A DNA stretch of 64,000 bases, from assembly GCA_948968885.1 (NCBI GenBank), contig CAREUR010000001.1:1-64000 (forward strand), written 5' to 3'. The position numbers and the translations under genes are program-made. Positions within the stretch are counted from its first letter, which is position 1; each line of letters begins with the position of its first letter. Origin of the DNA: an uncultured Eubacteriales bacterium. GTDB lineage: Bacteria > Bacillota > Clostridia > Oscillospirales > Acutalibacteraceae. Under the pieces are notes generated by a model that was not told where the DNA came from, did not search any database, and was given only the letters and a program-made list of their open reading frames with translations. Of the stretch, positions 52,010-60,550 are shown one piece after another.

Positions 52010-53953
52010 TTATAAATTTTCTTCGGACACTCGAATCGGCGCGAACGGTCGACCCTGTCCTTCAAAAAATCGGCTAAATAATTCATAAAAGTTGAGTCTT
52101 AGCACCTGGATGCCGACCAAAAGGCCCTCCAACGCGATGACAAACACGTTTCCAAACACGGCCATGAGCGTGTATCCCACAACGCCGCCCGGCATTATCT
52201 GCGCGATGGTGAAGACGACCATCATCATCCCGGCATGCACCAAAACATACGCGCCAACTCGCAAAAACGACATCGTGTTCGTGATGTAGCTCAGCATGAT
52301 CTCAAACAGCTCGAATCCGTTCTGCACCATGTATTCGCCCCATTTTTTTGGCTTCCAGTCCGGCGCCCTGCTCAGCAATTTCCCCAAGGGCTCTTTAAAA
52401 AATATTAGCACAACCGGCAGTACCATCAGCCCCAAAACGTACGGCAACGACACCACATTTACTCCCAGCGCCATTGTGCCACCGGCCGCCACCAGCGAAC
52501 CATAAAAAATCAGCCCCGCTACGCCATTCTGGCCAAACAGTGCATTTTCGTAATTTCTTCGTCGCAGCGAAGAGTATATGTTCAAAATCATGGACAAAAT
52601 TATTATTCCGGCGCCCAAAATCACTGCCAAAACGATAATCGTCATGACCGTTTTTGGCTCCAGCACGTCAACTGGCTTTTCGTCCAGGTTAAACAACGCC
52701 TTGTACATCGGGTCCAGCACGTGTTCTAACCCAAACACCGCTCCATATATCAGCCCAAACACCGATGCCGCAAATCCGCACCGGATCAAGATCCGTCCAA
52801 GCATCATCTTCTTAAGCCGCCACATAACGGCGCCCGCAACCGAAAGGACGATCCCCTGCCCAAAGTCGCCAAACATGATGCCAAACAGCAGCGTATACAG
52901 CACCGACACAATCACCGTCGGGTCAATTTCGTTGTAGCTTGGCAGCCCATACATCTCAACAAACGACTCAAACGGCCGCGAAAATCGATTATTCTTTAGC
53001 TTTACCGGCGGCGAGTGCTTTTCTTCGTTGTCGGCCCGCTCAATCGAGAACTCTATACCATAAACGTCGCTCAGCTGATGCGCAAAGTTATCCTCTTCCT
53101 CCTGCGGGATCCAGCCCACTAGAATGAAGCTTTCGTTGTACTTCGACACATAATTCTTGATCGTAAAATAAGTATTCATCTCTTCAAGCTTGGTATAAAA
53201 CCTCAAACACTGGTCCTTTTGCGTCTTCCAAAAACTCTCTATCTTCCTATTGATACTCTCAAGCTCTGCGTTTGTGTCTGCAATCAGCCCTTTTATGATC
53301 TCTAGCTCTGTTTCGGGCGTTCCGTTAATCTGATTAAGCCAAAGTCGCTCAAAATAGAGCCCCGCAAACTTTCTGTCCACCTCTGCAATATTCTCCAAAG
53401 GTGCAAAATACACTCCCCAGCACGCCTTTTCGTCCACCGTGCAAGGAAAAAACAGCATATACGGGTCTTCTCCGCTTGCGTTCAGCTTCTCAAAGCTCTC
53501 TTTTGGCAACTTGCCAAACCTAACCTTTATATATTTACAGGCAAAAATCTCTGCCAAATTCAAGTCTAACCCAATAAAATGGCCTATATTTTCTTGCGCC
53601 TTCTGATGTTTCGTTATCCGATTTAAAATATCCTGCTTTTTTTCGAGTAATAATCCCATTTTATAATTTATATAATTAACGTAATCGTTAATTTCTTTCA
53701 AGCTCACTTCAAAGTCGGCAATATCCACCAGCTGCAGCTTCATTCCTGCTCTTTTTACCATATCCTTTAGCTTTCTAAGTGGCTCGCTGTAGGGGTTGCC
53801 CTCCGAAAGCGGGACAAAATTGTTATTCTTAGAATAAAAAGAAAGTGCGTCGTCCGGATGAAAAATCCCAGACTTGCCACATACCTTAATAACTTCATCA
53901 AGCGCCGGCAAAACACCTATAATGCTCGCTACCTTTACCGATGAAACCGCCAC
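52010..53953 (-). CDS. V-type ATP synthase subunit I (a-type stator)
   Basis: Protein of 647 aa. N-terminal cytoplasmic half with coiled coil (for example LLLEKKQDILNRITKHQKAQ), C-terminal half with about seven membrane segments, including LYTLLFGIMFGDFGQGIVLSVAG and SFLRVGAYVLVHAGMM, which forms the ion half-channels. GTG 53953 is preferred because it gives MAVSSVKVASIIGVLPALDEV and follows the subunit C stop by one base. Confidence 0.95.
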   Translation of the reverse strand: MAVSSVKVASIIGVLPALDEVIKVCGKSGIFHPDDALSFYSKNNNFVPLSEGNPYSEPLRKLKDMVKRAGMKLQLVDIADFEVSLKEINDYVNYINYKMGLLLEKKQDILNRITKHQKAQENIGHFIGLDLNLAEIFACKYIKVRFGKLPKESFEKLNASGEDPYMLFFPCTVDEKACWGVYFAPLENIAEVDRKFAGLYFERLWLNQINGTPETELEIIKGLIADTNAELESINRKIESFWKTQKDQCLRFYTKLEEMNTYFTIKNYVSKYNESFILVGWIPQEEEDNFAHQLSDVYGIEFSIERADNEEKHSPPVKLKNNRFSRPFESFVEMYGLPSYNEIDPTVIVSVLYTLLFGIMFGDFGQGIVLSVAGAVMWRLKKMMLGRILIRCGFAASVFGLIYGAVFGLEHVLDPMYKALFNLDEKPVDVLEPKTVMTIIVLAVILGAGIIILSMILNIYSSLRRRNYENALFGQNGVAGLIFYGSLVAAGGTMALGVNVVSLPYVLGLMVLPVVLIFFKEPLGKLLSRAPDWKPKKWGEYMVQNGFELFEIMLSYITNTMSFLRVGAYVLVHAGMMMVVFTIAQIMPGGVVGYTLMAVFGNVFVIALEGLLVGIQVLRLNFYELFSRFFEGQGRPFAPIRVSEENL

Positions 53954-53954
53954 G

Positions 53955-55007
53955 TTACACCACATCCTCTCTCTTTTGAGCCTTTAAAATCAACAAATTT
54001 TCTAACTCGCTCTTATTGACATCATATCTAACTCCCTCGATTATCGTCGTCAGATTCTGAATTTCTATCTGTAAAAGAAAGATGTAAGAGAACATTATTA
54101 CAGCCGGATGCACAGAAAATCGGATATTGCTTCTGCATTTATTGTAAAGCACCCGATCTGGCAATTCATCCACATAGTTATACTTATAATTTTTTATTTT
54201 TTTCCCTCGGTTAGTGTTCTCCATTATAGAAAAGACCTGCTCTTCGTTCTCGGCCTTGCACATCTGCGAAATGTACCGATCTTTTATCGTCCCGTAATTT
54301 AAAACCGCCGACTTAACCTTGCTTCCGTTGCGCTTCAGCCGAACTATCCGCACAAAATTGCTATAGTCAATATAAGCGCTCAAGGTTTCCGAAAGCTCCG
54401 CCCGCACCTTTGTGGGCGTATTCTTTTTTATAGCGTCAAAAAATTTGCCATAAAGATAGTCATAAAGCGTTTTTTCTATCGCAGATAAATCCAAGTCCTG
54501 GCCGTCCTCCGGCCGGTACTTAGCCAACATCGGTTCGTACACCGAGCCCTTTAAAACTCCCAAAAATTCGTCATAATTTTTAACCGAAACCAAGCCCATC
54601 AAGTTAATTTTCGTACGTTTGTTAAAAAACATCGGCAAAGAGTAAATATATCCGTACGCGTTGCCGCCCGCCAAGTACATCAAGCTATGGATAATCTGCT
54701 CAATCTCCGTGCGCGCAATGGTATACTCCGTCAAGCCGCTGCCGGTAGAAATCTCATATCTGCACAGCGATTCTAAGTCATGAAACAATTTTTTACGAAT
54801 CAAGTTCTCAAGCTGATTCCGGTTTATTCCCAGTTCGTTAACATTCGCAAGCTCGTCGTGATAATGCGTATGATTCTTTAAATATACCGCCACGTCGCTC
54901 ACCGTTCTGCACGCAATAAGATTATTATAGTCCCGCGAGCTAATCCGGCCGCCATACATAGCCCGAACCTTCGCCGAAATAACATTTGAAGCATACTTAG
55001 AAAGCAT
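53955..55007 (-). CDS. V-type ATP synthase subunit C (d-type)
   Basis: Protein of 350 aa, helical cone-shaped rotor socket linking shaft and ring. Runs such as YASNVISAKVRAMYGGRISSRDYNNLIACRTVSDVAVYL and SPLEYLxxxKxx-like repeats fit. ATG 55007 has TGGGAG upstream; a longer frame to 55061 overlaps the preceding gene. Its stop is one base from the subunit I start. Confidence 0.93.
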   Translation of the reverse strand: MLSKYASNVISAKVRAMYGGRISSRDYNNLIACRTVSDVAVYLKNHTHYHDELANVNELGINRNQLENLIRKKLFHDLESLCRYEISTGSGLTEYTIARTEIEQIIHSLMYLAGGNAYGYIYSLPMFFNKRTKINLMGLVSVKNYDEFLGVLKGSVYEPMLAKYRPEDGQDLDLSAIEKTLYDYLYGKFFDAIKKNTPTKVRAELSETLSAYIDYSNFVRIVRLKRNGSKVKSAVLNYGTIKDRYISQMCKAENEEQVFSIMENTNRGKKIKNYKYNYVDELPDRVLYNKCRSNIRFSVHPAVIMFSYIFLLQIEIQNLTTIIEGVRYDVNKSELENLLILKAQKREDVV

Positions 55008-55012
55008 AAAAA

Positions 55013-55324
55013 TCAGTCTCCCAAAACATTTTTGACTATGATTCTTACCCATATCTCGCAATTTTGTTCATAAGTTTCGCCCATTTTTTTACATATTTTT
55101 TTGCAACTCAGCATTATCTTCGTCTTCTGTTCCTCTGCCAATCTTCGTTCGGTTGTTTCGTTTATTGCTAATCTTTTTCTGGCCCTTTCCAGATACTCGG
55201 TTCGGATCTCATTTTTCTTCGCTTTAATCTCGATTTCAAGATTAATTTTATCTTTCTGCGCTCGCTGTGTTAAGTCCCTTGCGGTTTTATCCATCTCGAT
55301 TATCTTTGCGATCATATCCTTCAT
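55013..55324 (-). CDS. V-type ATP synthase subunit G/H-like stalk protein
   Basis: Protein of 103 aa, mainly coiled coil (KIIEMDKTARDLTQRAQKD, then EIKAKKNEIRTEYLERARKR), as in the small peripheral stalk subunit pairing with E. Sequence identity of this subunit is weak across species, so position is the main argument: first gene of the operon, five bases before subunit C. ATG 55324 follows AGGAGGTG by nine bases; the longer frame to 55435 is not supported. Confidence 0.8.
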   Translation of the reverse strand: MKDMIAKIIEMDKTARDLTQRAQKDKINLEIEIKAKKNEIRTEYLERARKRLAINETTERRLAEEQKTKIMLSCKKICKKMGETYEQNCEIWVRIIVKNVLGD

Positions 55325-55384
55325 GACCTGGCCGCACCTCCTAAGCTTAGCTAAACTAAGAAACACGAAAGAACATCCACCAAT

Positions 55385-55413
55385 ATTATATTCCCAAAAA
55401 GCAGAAGTTTCAA
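55385..55413 (-). promoter_or_regulatory. Promoter of the V-ATPase operon
   Basis: On the minus strand TTGAAA (55408-55413) and TATAAT (55385-55390), 17-base spacer, about 60 bases before the first start codon. The rest of the 300-base gap (55325-55624) is AT-rich and holds no other feature that I can see. Confidence 0.8.
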
Positions 55414-55624
55414 CAAACCTAAAAATTAAAAACAAAAAACCTCAACCAACCACATCTAGATTGATTATGAACCTATTTTTATTATTTGTCAAGATCGTAT
55501 TGGTGCAAATGAATAAAATTTTTGAAATTTTTTTAACTTTGCCCAATTTTTCGAGCAATTTCTGAAGATGTTGCCAAACGCGCCAAAATGCAATAAAATT
55601 AAATCAAAATTTGAGTTTGGATGG

Positions 55625-56152
55625 ATGGATTTGGACAAAAAAAAAGCGCTCATTTTATATGGCTCCCCGCACAAAAGCGGCCACACAAAAAAGGCTTTGG
55701 ACGAAATTGTTGCCACGCTGCAAAACGAGTTTGAATTTACATTTATTGATGCTTTTAAGGCAAAAGTCGCACCGTGCGTGGATTGTGGCTCTTGCAAGAC
55801 GCGAGAATCCTGTGTATCTGCGGACTTTGCCGACATTGATACCGCCATCCGCATAAGCAAGCTTATAATCATCGCAACGCCCATCTACAACCTGAGCTTT
55901 CCTGCCCCGCTAAAAGCCATCTTCGACCGGACTCAGCTTTACTACAACATGAAAGTGCACCTCAAAAAAAATCCGTTTAAACAGCAAAAGTCCGCGATTT
56001 TAGTAGCCACATGCGGTGCTCGAGACCCCGCCTGCGAAGAAATCATCCTGAAACAGCTGCAACTTTTTTTAACACTCATCAATACAAAGCTCATAAAATC
56101 TGTCTTTATAAGCAACACAGATTCGGCCCTTCCCGCCACAGGCAACGCCTAA
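55625..56152 (+). CDS. Flavodoxin-like NAD(P)H-dependent oxidoreductase
   Basis: Protein of 175 aa. The flavodoxin-fold FMN-reductase pattern is clear: LILYGSPHKSGHTKKALDEI (phosphate-binding loop), FIDAFKAKVAPCVDCGSCKTRESC, IIIATPIYNLSFPAPLKAIFDRT. The Cys-rich C-x2-C-x2-C-x5-C segment is seen in iron-sulfur flavoproteins, suggesting redox regulation. ATG 55625 is used; the upstream frame to 55568 lacks a ribosome site. Convergent with the XRE regulator gene, 16 bases apart. Confidence 0.85.
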   Translation: MDLDKKKALILYGSPHKSGHTKKALDEIVATLQNEFEFTFIDAFKAKVAPCVDCGSCKTRESCVSADFADIDTAIRISKLIIIATPIYNLSFPAPLKAIFDRTQLYYNMKVHLKKNPFKQQKSAILVATCGARDPACEEIILKQLQLFLTLINTKLIKSVFISNTDSALPATGNA

Positions 56153-56168
56153 GGCTGTTTCAACGCTC

Positions 56169-56861
56169 TCACTTTATCTTTGCGCTTATTGCATTCTCGC
56201 CCGTTTGCAGCAAATTATACAGCGACGCCGCATACAATGGGTACTCCTTTGAGATGATGTCCGGCGAAAGTGGCAACTTTGCTAGGCTCGCGGTGTCTTC
56301 CTTACTCTTGCCCGAGCTTTTTATCGTTCGTTTTATGCTCAGCTCCAAAAGGCTCAAAGACGCGTTACACAGAGCCTCGTACGATGTGTTCGGAATCTTA
56401 AACAGGCCCTGCGGATTCTTGGCATTGGCCGAGTACAAATTCCTAAAAACATTGTAAACACAGATCATCAAATAGCCCGAAACCTCGCCAGTTAAGCTTT
56501 TGTTCTTGCTTTTGCCAAGCAGATCGAATATAATGCTTATGGAATTTACTATCAGTTTTTTATTCAAAGTTGGCAGCACACTGCCGCTAAACTTATTATC
56601 TTTATTCTCCGATGAGTCCGGAATGTCCTCCAGATTCAGCGTCTTGCCGCTTTTATTTGGCGTTTTGCCCAGCAGATAGTCGCACGACACATTATAATAA
56701 TCCGAAAGTTTTATCACAAAATCCAGTCCGCACTCCCGAACTCCCTTTTCGTAATGCGACAGCAAGGCTTGCGAGATGTTAAGGTCGGTGGCCACTTGCT
56801 TTTGGCTCAATCCTTTTTCCTTCCTCAAAAGCGTGATGATTCTAGAGAAGTCCTTATTCAT
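56169..56861 (-). CDS. XRE-family transcriptional regulator
   Basis: Protein of 230 aa. N-terminal Cro/CI HTH (residues ~8-62: ITLLRKEKGLSQKQVATDL, ISQALLSHYEKGVRECGLDF, YYNVSCDYLLGKTP). The remaining 160 aa are helical without a recognised sensor; they contain LTGEVSGYLMICVYNVFRNLYS. This architecture is frequent in Oscillospiraceae; targets are unknown. ATG 56861 follows CAGGAGGG; a longer frame is unsupported. Confidence 0.85.
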   Translation of the reverse strand: MNKDFSRIITLLRKEKGLSQKQVATDLNISQALLSHYEKGVRECGLDFVIKLSDYYNVSCDYLLGKTPNKSGKTLNLEDIPDSSENKDNKFSGSVLPTLNKKLIVNSISIIFDLLGKSKNKSLTGEVSGYLMICVYNVFRNLYSANAKNPQGLFKIPNTSYEALCNASLSLLELSIKRTIKSSGKSKEDTASLAKLPLSPDIISKEYPLYAASLYNLLQTGENAISAKIK

Positions 56862-56973
56862 GCCTTCAAGCCCTCCTGCAGCAAAACTTTTTACGACTGG
56901 TAAATTATATCCCATAAAAAACATTTTGTAAAGACCATTTTCATAATTTTTTCGCTCAAAAAGGAGAATTTAT

Positions 56974-57687
56974 ATGAAGAGTTATCAGATGCATTTGATT
57001 CGGCACGGGCTAACCGACGCAAACTTTAACGGCCAATACATCGGCGCTACCGACGTGGATTTGTCTGCGGAGGGCGTTGCGAGGCTGACCAAGCTAAAAA
57101 GCGAGGCTACTTACCCCTCTGTTGACAAGATTTTTTGCAGTCCTCTTCTGCGTTGTCGCCACACTGCGGAAATTTTGTACCCGGCGCACACCGATTTTAC
57201 CATCGAAAATGACCTTGCCGAGTGCAACTTTGGCGACTGGGAGGGCAAAACCGCCGATGAGCTCAAAAACAACAAGGACTTTTTGCTTTGGTTGAAAAAC
57301 TCCGAAAAAGCTTGCCCCAACGGCGGTGAAAGCTTAAAATCTTTCAATTTGCGCGTTACATCGGCTTTTGAAAGGATTGTTGATACCGTCGTTAAAGGTG
57401 ACATCAAAGATACGGCCATTGTGACGCACGGCGGCGTGATTATGACTATCCTTGCGGCTTTTGGCGTGCCTCGCGTCAAGTTTTTTGACTGGGTCGTCAA
57501 CAACGGATGCGGCTATTCGGTGCGGATTATGCCCAGTCTGTGGGTGCGACAGAAGGTTGTTGAGGTTTACGCTAAGGTTCCGTACAATCTGGCCCGCGAG
57601 AATGATGAAGAATCGGCGTATATCGTTGACTTGGTTCGCGGCGCATCCGAGTCTGACGGGATTCACGAAAGCAGCAATGAAACATAA
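56974..57687 (+). CDS. Histidine phosphatase family protein
   Basis: Protein of 237 aa. The catalytic LIRHGLTDAN motif, IFCSPLLRCRHTAEIL and VTHGGVIMTIL are intact, so the enzyme is a phosphatase or mutase of the branch 1 family (GpmB/CobC-like); the substrate is not evident. Its C-terminal 40 residues (after VRIMPSLW) extend beyond the usual domain. AAAGGAG precedes the ATG. A hairpin follows at 57701-57724. Confidence 0.88.
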   Translation: MKSYQMHLIRHGLTDANFNGQYIGATDVDLSAEGVARLTKLKSEATYPSVDKIFCSPLLRCRHTAEILYPAHTDFTIENDLAECNFGDWEGKTADELKNNKDFLLWLKNSEKACPNGGESLKSFNLRVTSAFERIVDTVVKGDIKDTAIVTHGGVIMTILAAFGVPRVKFFDWVVNNGCGYSVRIMPSLWVRQKVVEVYAKVPYNLARENDEESAYIVDLVRGASESDGIHESSNET

Positions 57688-57700
57688 CCTAATAACAGCG

Positions 57701-57724
57701 GCGGTGCGCGGTATAGTGCACCGC
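57701..57724 (+). terminator. Hairpin terminator after the phosphatase gene
   Basis: GCGGTGC (57701-57707) pairs with GCACCGC (57718-57724). TTTAATTTT follows. The central 14-mer GCGCGGTATAGTGC (57706-57719) is identical to that of the lysS terminator. Confidence 0.7.
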
Positions 57725-57747
57725 TTTAATTTTGTCAAAAAGCCCGG

Positions 57748-59364
57748 CTATTTCGTTTTCGTCGCAAAGAAGAAGTCGACACCTTGGCCGTAGTTGTGGA
57801 ATATCAGCCCTTTGACCTTATTCGACCAGGCAAAAAATCTGCTCTGCGTGTACATCGGGTAAAAAACGGCGTTGTCGATGAGGTATTTTTCTGCCGCCAC
57901 AATCGGCTTGTAAGCATCTTTAGCATTAGCTGATGCCGCACTATTAATGAGTTTATCGTACTCTGGGCTATTTAGATTGGCTATATTCTTGCTGTTTCCG
58001 GACTTAAATGCATTCAAAAAGTCAATCGCAAACGGACTTTCAACCGAAATCGGTACCAAAGCCACCTGATAGCTCACCGAAGCGACCCTGGACTTCAAAA
58101 CTCCATCCGGAACGGGCTCCATGTTAAAATAAAATCCCAGATTGCCGTTTAGATTCTCTATCGCATTACTTACAATTGCCTTTATGTTGGGGTTTTCGGG
58201 GCATAAAATCGTAACCTTTGGCAAGGTCTTCAGCTTTAACTGTTGCAAACCGGCATCAAAATGGCTCTTGGCCTTGGGGTCTGCGGTCAAGCATGGGCAT
58301 TTACCCGCAACACTTCGAAATTCTTGCCCGTTAACAATGAGGCCATCTGGTACCAGGCTCTCGGTAACTTCGCAATTTTTCGGAATTGTCGACAAGATAT
58401 GGTCGCGGTTTAGAGCCTTCAAAAAGCCCAGCCGGACGTTTAAATTCGCAAACAGAGCGTCCTGCGTGTTGAACGCAAGGCCCCACAAAGTGTCCTTAAA
58501 GGCAACCGTCCTCAAATTCTTGCGCTTGGCCTCTGCTACCTGCTCCTCCGACAGCAACAGTGCGGCATCTATTGCAGAGGTGGTAATCAAACTTACTGCA
58601 TCAGTGAGGTCTTTACCGATAGTAAAGTCCACCCCCGCCGGCACAGAGACGTTCGCGCCGAGATAATTTTCGTTTTTGACCAGACTCAGGCTGTTATAGT
58701 GGCTCCAGCCGTACCGCGGCTTGACCTTAAAGGCGCCATTACTGATAATTGTGGCTGCCTCCAGACCGTACTGCCCGTTGGTGCCTTCAAAAAAGGCCTT
58801 ATTGCATGGCATAGTTGGCGCTGTGGCGAGCAGCGAAAGGAAGTTTTCCATGGGGTATTCAAGCTCGATAGCCACCGTATGCTCATCTGGGGCCGATACC
58901 CCCAGAGAATCCGCTGGGGCGCCGTCTATATTGACCTTGCGCGCATTTTTTATGCAGTAAAGCGTGTATGCCTTTGGCGAATTCGTGTATTTATCGAGCG
59001 CGCGCTGAAGTCCAAACACGAAATCCTGCGCTGTTACGGGCGTTTTGGCTTTGTCCGACCAAGCCGCATCCTCACGCAAGTGGAACGTATACGTCATGCC
59101 ATCGGCCGAGACATCCCACGACATCGCGACTCCCGGCGTTAAGTCGCCCGATTCATCGAGTCTGACCAGGCCTTCGAAGATATTCATAATGACGATGTTG
59201 GCGGCGTAATCGTTGCAAACCTGCGGGTCCAGCGTGCGCGGCTCGCTCTCCAGGTTGTATTTTATCACCTGATTTTCGGGCGAATTTTTATTCTTTTTGC
59301 AGCCCGAAAAGCTCGTCATAATCAGCGTTGCGCAGAAAAAAATCAAAAAAATCCTTTTTGCCAT
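57748..59364 (-). CDS. Peptide-binding lipoprotein (OppA-like, SBP family 5)
   Basis: Protein of 538 aa. Signal with lipobox SFSGC at Cys22. The family 5 binding-protein pattern follows: YNLESEPRTLDPQVCNDYAA, MNIFEGLVRLDESGDLTPGVAMSWDVSADGMTYTFHLRE. It would bind peptides outside the membrane. No permease or ATPase genes adjoin, so it is an orphan here. ATG 59364 follows AAAGGTGAT; the longer frame to 59505 is unsupported. Confidence 0.92.
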   Translation of the reverse strand: MAKRIFLIFFCATLIMTSFSGCKKNKNSPENQVIKYNLESEPRTLDPQVCNDYAANIVIMNIFEGLVRLDESGDLTPGVAMSWDVSADGMTYTFHLREDAAWSDKAKTPVTAQDFVFGLQRALDKYTNSPKAYTLYCIKNARKVNIDGAPADSLGVSAPDEHTVAIELEYPMENFLSLLATAPTMPCNKAFFEGTNGQYGLEAATIISNGAFKVKPRYGWSHYNSLSLVKNENYLGANVSVPAGVDFTIGKDLTDAVSLITTSAIDAALLLSEEQVAEAKRKNLRTVAFKDTLWGLAFNTQDALFANLNVRLGFLKALNRDHILSTIPKNCEVTESLVPDGLIVNGQEFRSVAGKCPCLTADPKAKSHFDAGLQQLKLKTLPKVTILCPENPNIKAIVSNAIENLNGNLGFYFNMEPVPDGVLKSRVASVSYQVALVPISVESPFAIDFLNAFKSGNSKNIANLNSPEYDKLINSAASANAKDAYKPIVAAEKYLIDNAVFYPMYTQSRFFAWSNKVKGLIFHNYGQGVDFFFATKTK

Positions 59365-59509
59365 GCGATAATCACCTTTACAATTTATGTAAAACCAGCT
59401 GCAGTTAGCCCCGTTTTTTGTTGTATAATGTTTTAGTTTATCACATATTTCGATTTTATTGCACAAAACGTCAAAAAATTTTACAAAAAATTCTGAATTC
59501 GGCATTATG

Positions 59510-59554
59510 ATGCATACCGAGCAAATTTTTTACGATAATCTACTCAGTATGCAT
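59510..59554. repeat. Inverted repeat upstream of the oppA-like gene
   Basis: ATGCATACCGAG (59510-59521) and CTCAGTATGCAT (59543-59554) are complementary at 11 of 12 positions, the other a G-T pair, with a 21-base AT-rich loop. It lies 146 bases upstream of the lipoprotein gene start, 22 bases after the stop of the small minus-strand gene. No T tract. Confidence 0.65.
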
Positions 59555-59575
59555 AAACTCGTTGACCTTCGCTCG

Positions 59576-59764
59576 TCACCTAAAAATATAATGAACGTTG
59601 TCCAGTAGGTCCTCCACGGCATTCGTACACTTCATGGCCTTACGTTTCATCTTCTTCGGGTTTTGCATATAGCTGAACAAAAGCCATCCTGTAGCCATTC
59701 CCCAAAAAACTCCGCACAAAAAGCTCTTCATTGCGCAATTCTTCTTACTTTCGTTCATGTTCAT
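59576..59764 (-). CDS. Small single-pass membrane protein
   Basis: Protein of 62 aa. One membrane helix (residues ~14-33, SFLCGVFWGMATGWLLFSYM) is followed by a basic helix (KKMKRKAMKCTNAVEDLLDNV). It resembles YtxH-type or related small membrane proteins of Firmicutes. GGAGG lies ten bases before the ATG, slightly long. The divergent trmL gene starts 157 bases away. Confidence 0.65.
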   Translation of the reverse strand: MNMNESKKNCAMKSFLCGVFWGMATGWLLFSYMQNPKKMKRKAMKCTNAVEDLLDNVHYIFR

Positions 59765-59873
59765 CGCCGTTGTACCTCCATTCTCATTTATTTTAATAGT
59801 ATTTTGCCCACCACGATCCCTTTTAGCAAAATTTTTGCTGTAAATTTAAATTCCTGTTTTTGCAAAATGCCGC

Positions 59874-59902
59874 TTGTTAATTTCGAAAAAAAATGCTATA
59901 CT
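59874..59902 (+). promoter_or_regulatory. Promoter of trmL
   Basis: TTGTTA (59874-59879), 17-base spacer, extended -10 TGCTATACT (TATACT at 59897-59902), 18 bases before the TTG start. Confidence 0.7.
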
Positions 59903-59920
59903 AAGGGTTGGTGAGCTGTT

Positions 59921-60415
59921 TTGAATGAGTTGAACATTGTGCTAATTGAACCACAAATTCCTCAAAATACCGGCAACATCGCTCGCACTTGCGCTGCAAC
60001 CTCTGCTCGTCTGCATTTGGTGGGGCCTTTGGGCTTTGAGATTGACGACAAAAAGCTAAAGCGCGCCGGTCTTGACTATTGGAGCCTTTTGGATGTACAT
60101 ATTTACGCGGAAATTCGCGAATTTTTTAGCCAAAACAATGGCTCGTTTTTTTATTTTTCTACCAAGGCAAAGCGCGTGCACACTGAGGTTTCGTACCCTC
60201 GTGAGTGCTACTTGGTGTTTGGTCGGGAGGATGCGGGGCTGGATGAAGCTCTTTTGCACGACAATATGGACCGTACTGTGCGGATTCCTATGCAAGAAGA
60301 GGCTCGGAGCTTGAATTTATCGAACTCCGTTGCTATTGGTGTATACGAAGTTCTGCGCCAGTGGGGCTATCCTGGCCTTTTGCGCCAGGGAAAACTGAGG
60401 AATTATGACGACTAA
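59921..60415 (+). CDS. trmL: tRNA (cytidine(34)-2'-O)-methyltransferase
   Basis: Protein of 164 aa, a minimal SPOUT methyltransferase. N-terminus NIVLIEPQIPQNTGNIARTCAAT and the knot motifs YLVFGREDAGL, RIPMQEEARSLNLSNSVAIGVYEVLRQ are diagnostic for TrmL. It modifies the wobble base of tRNA-Leu species. TTG start after GGTGAG. pgk follows after 135 bases. Confidence 0.95.
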   Translation: MNELNIVLIEPQIPQNTGNIARTCAATSARLHLVGPLGFEIDDKKLKRAGLDYWSLLDVHIYAEIREFFSQNNGSFFYFSTKAKRVHTEVSYPRECYLVFGREDAGLDEALLHDNMDRTVRIPMQEEARSLNLSNSVAIGVYEVLRQWGYPGLLRQGKLRNYDD

Positions 60416-60550
60416 ACCTCTATAACATGCATAAATATAGATTATAATATTTTCTGATATGGAAAAATAAAATAAGTTATCGCCCATTATTGCTACAACA
60501 ACCGACCTAAAAGTTACCGTTACAACACGAGACTTGAAAGGATGAGACTT

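Noticed and set aside
55013..55435. Longer form of the first V-ATPase gene
   Set aside because: The extension crosses the promoter -10 and -35 and lacks a ribosome site; ATG 55324 has AGGAGGTG.
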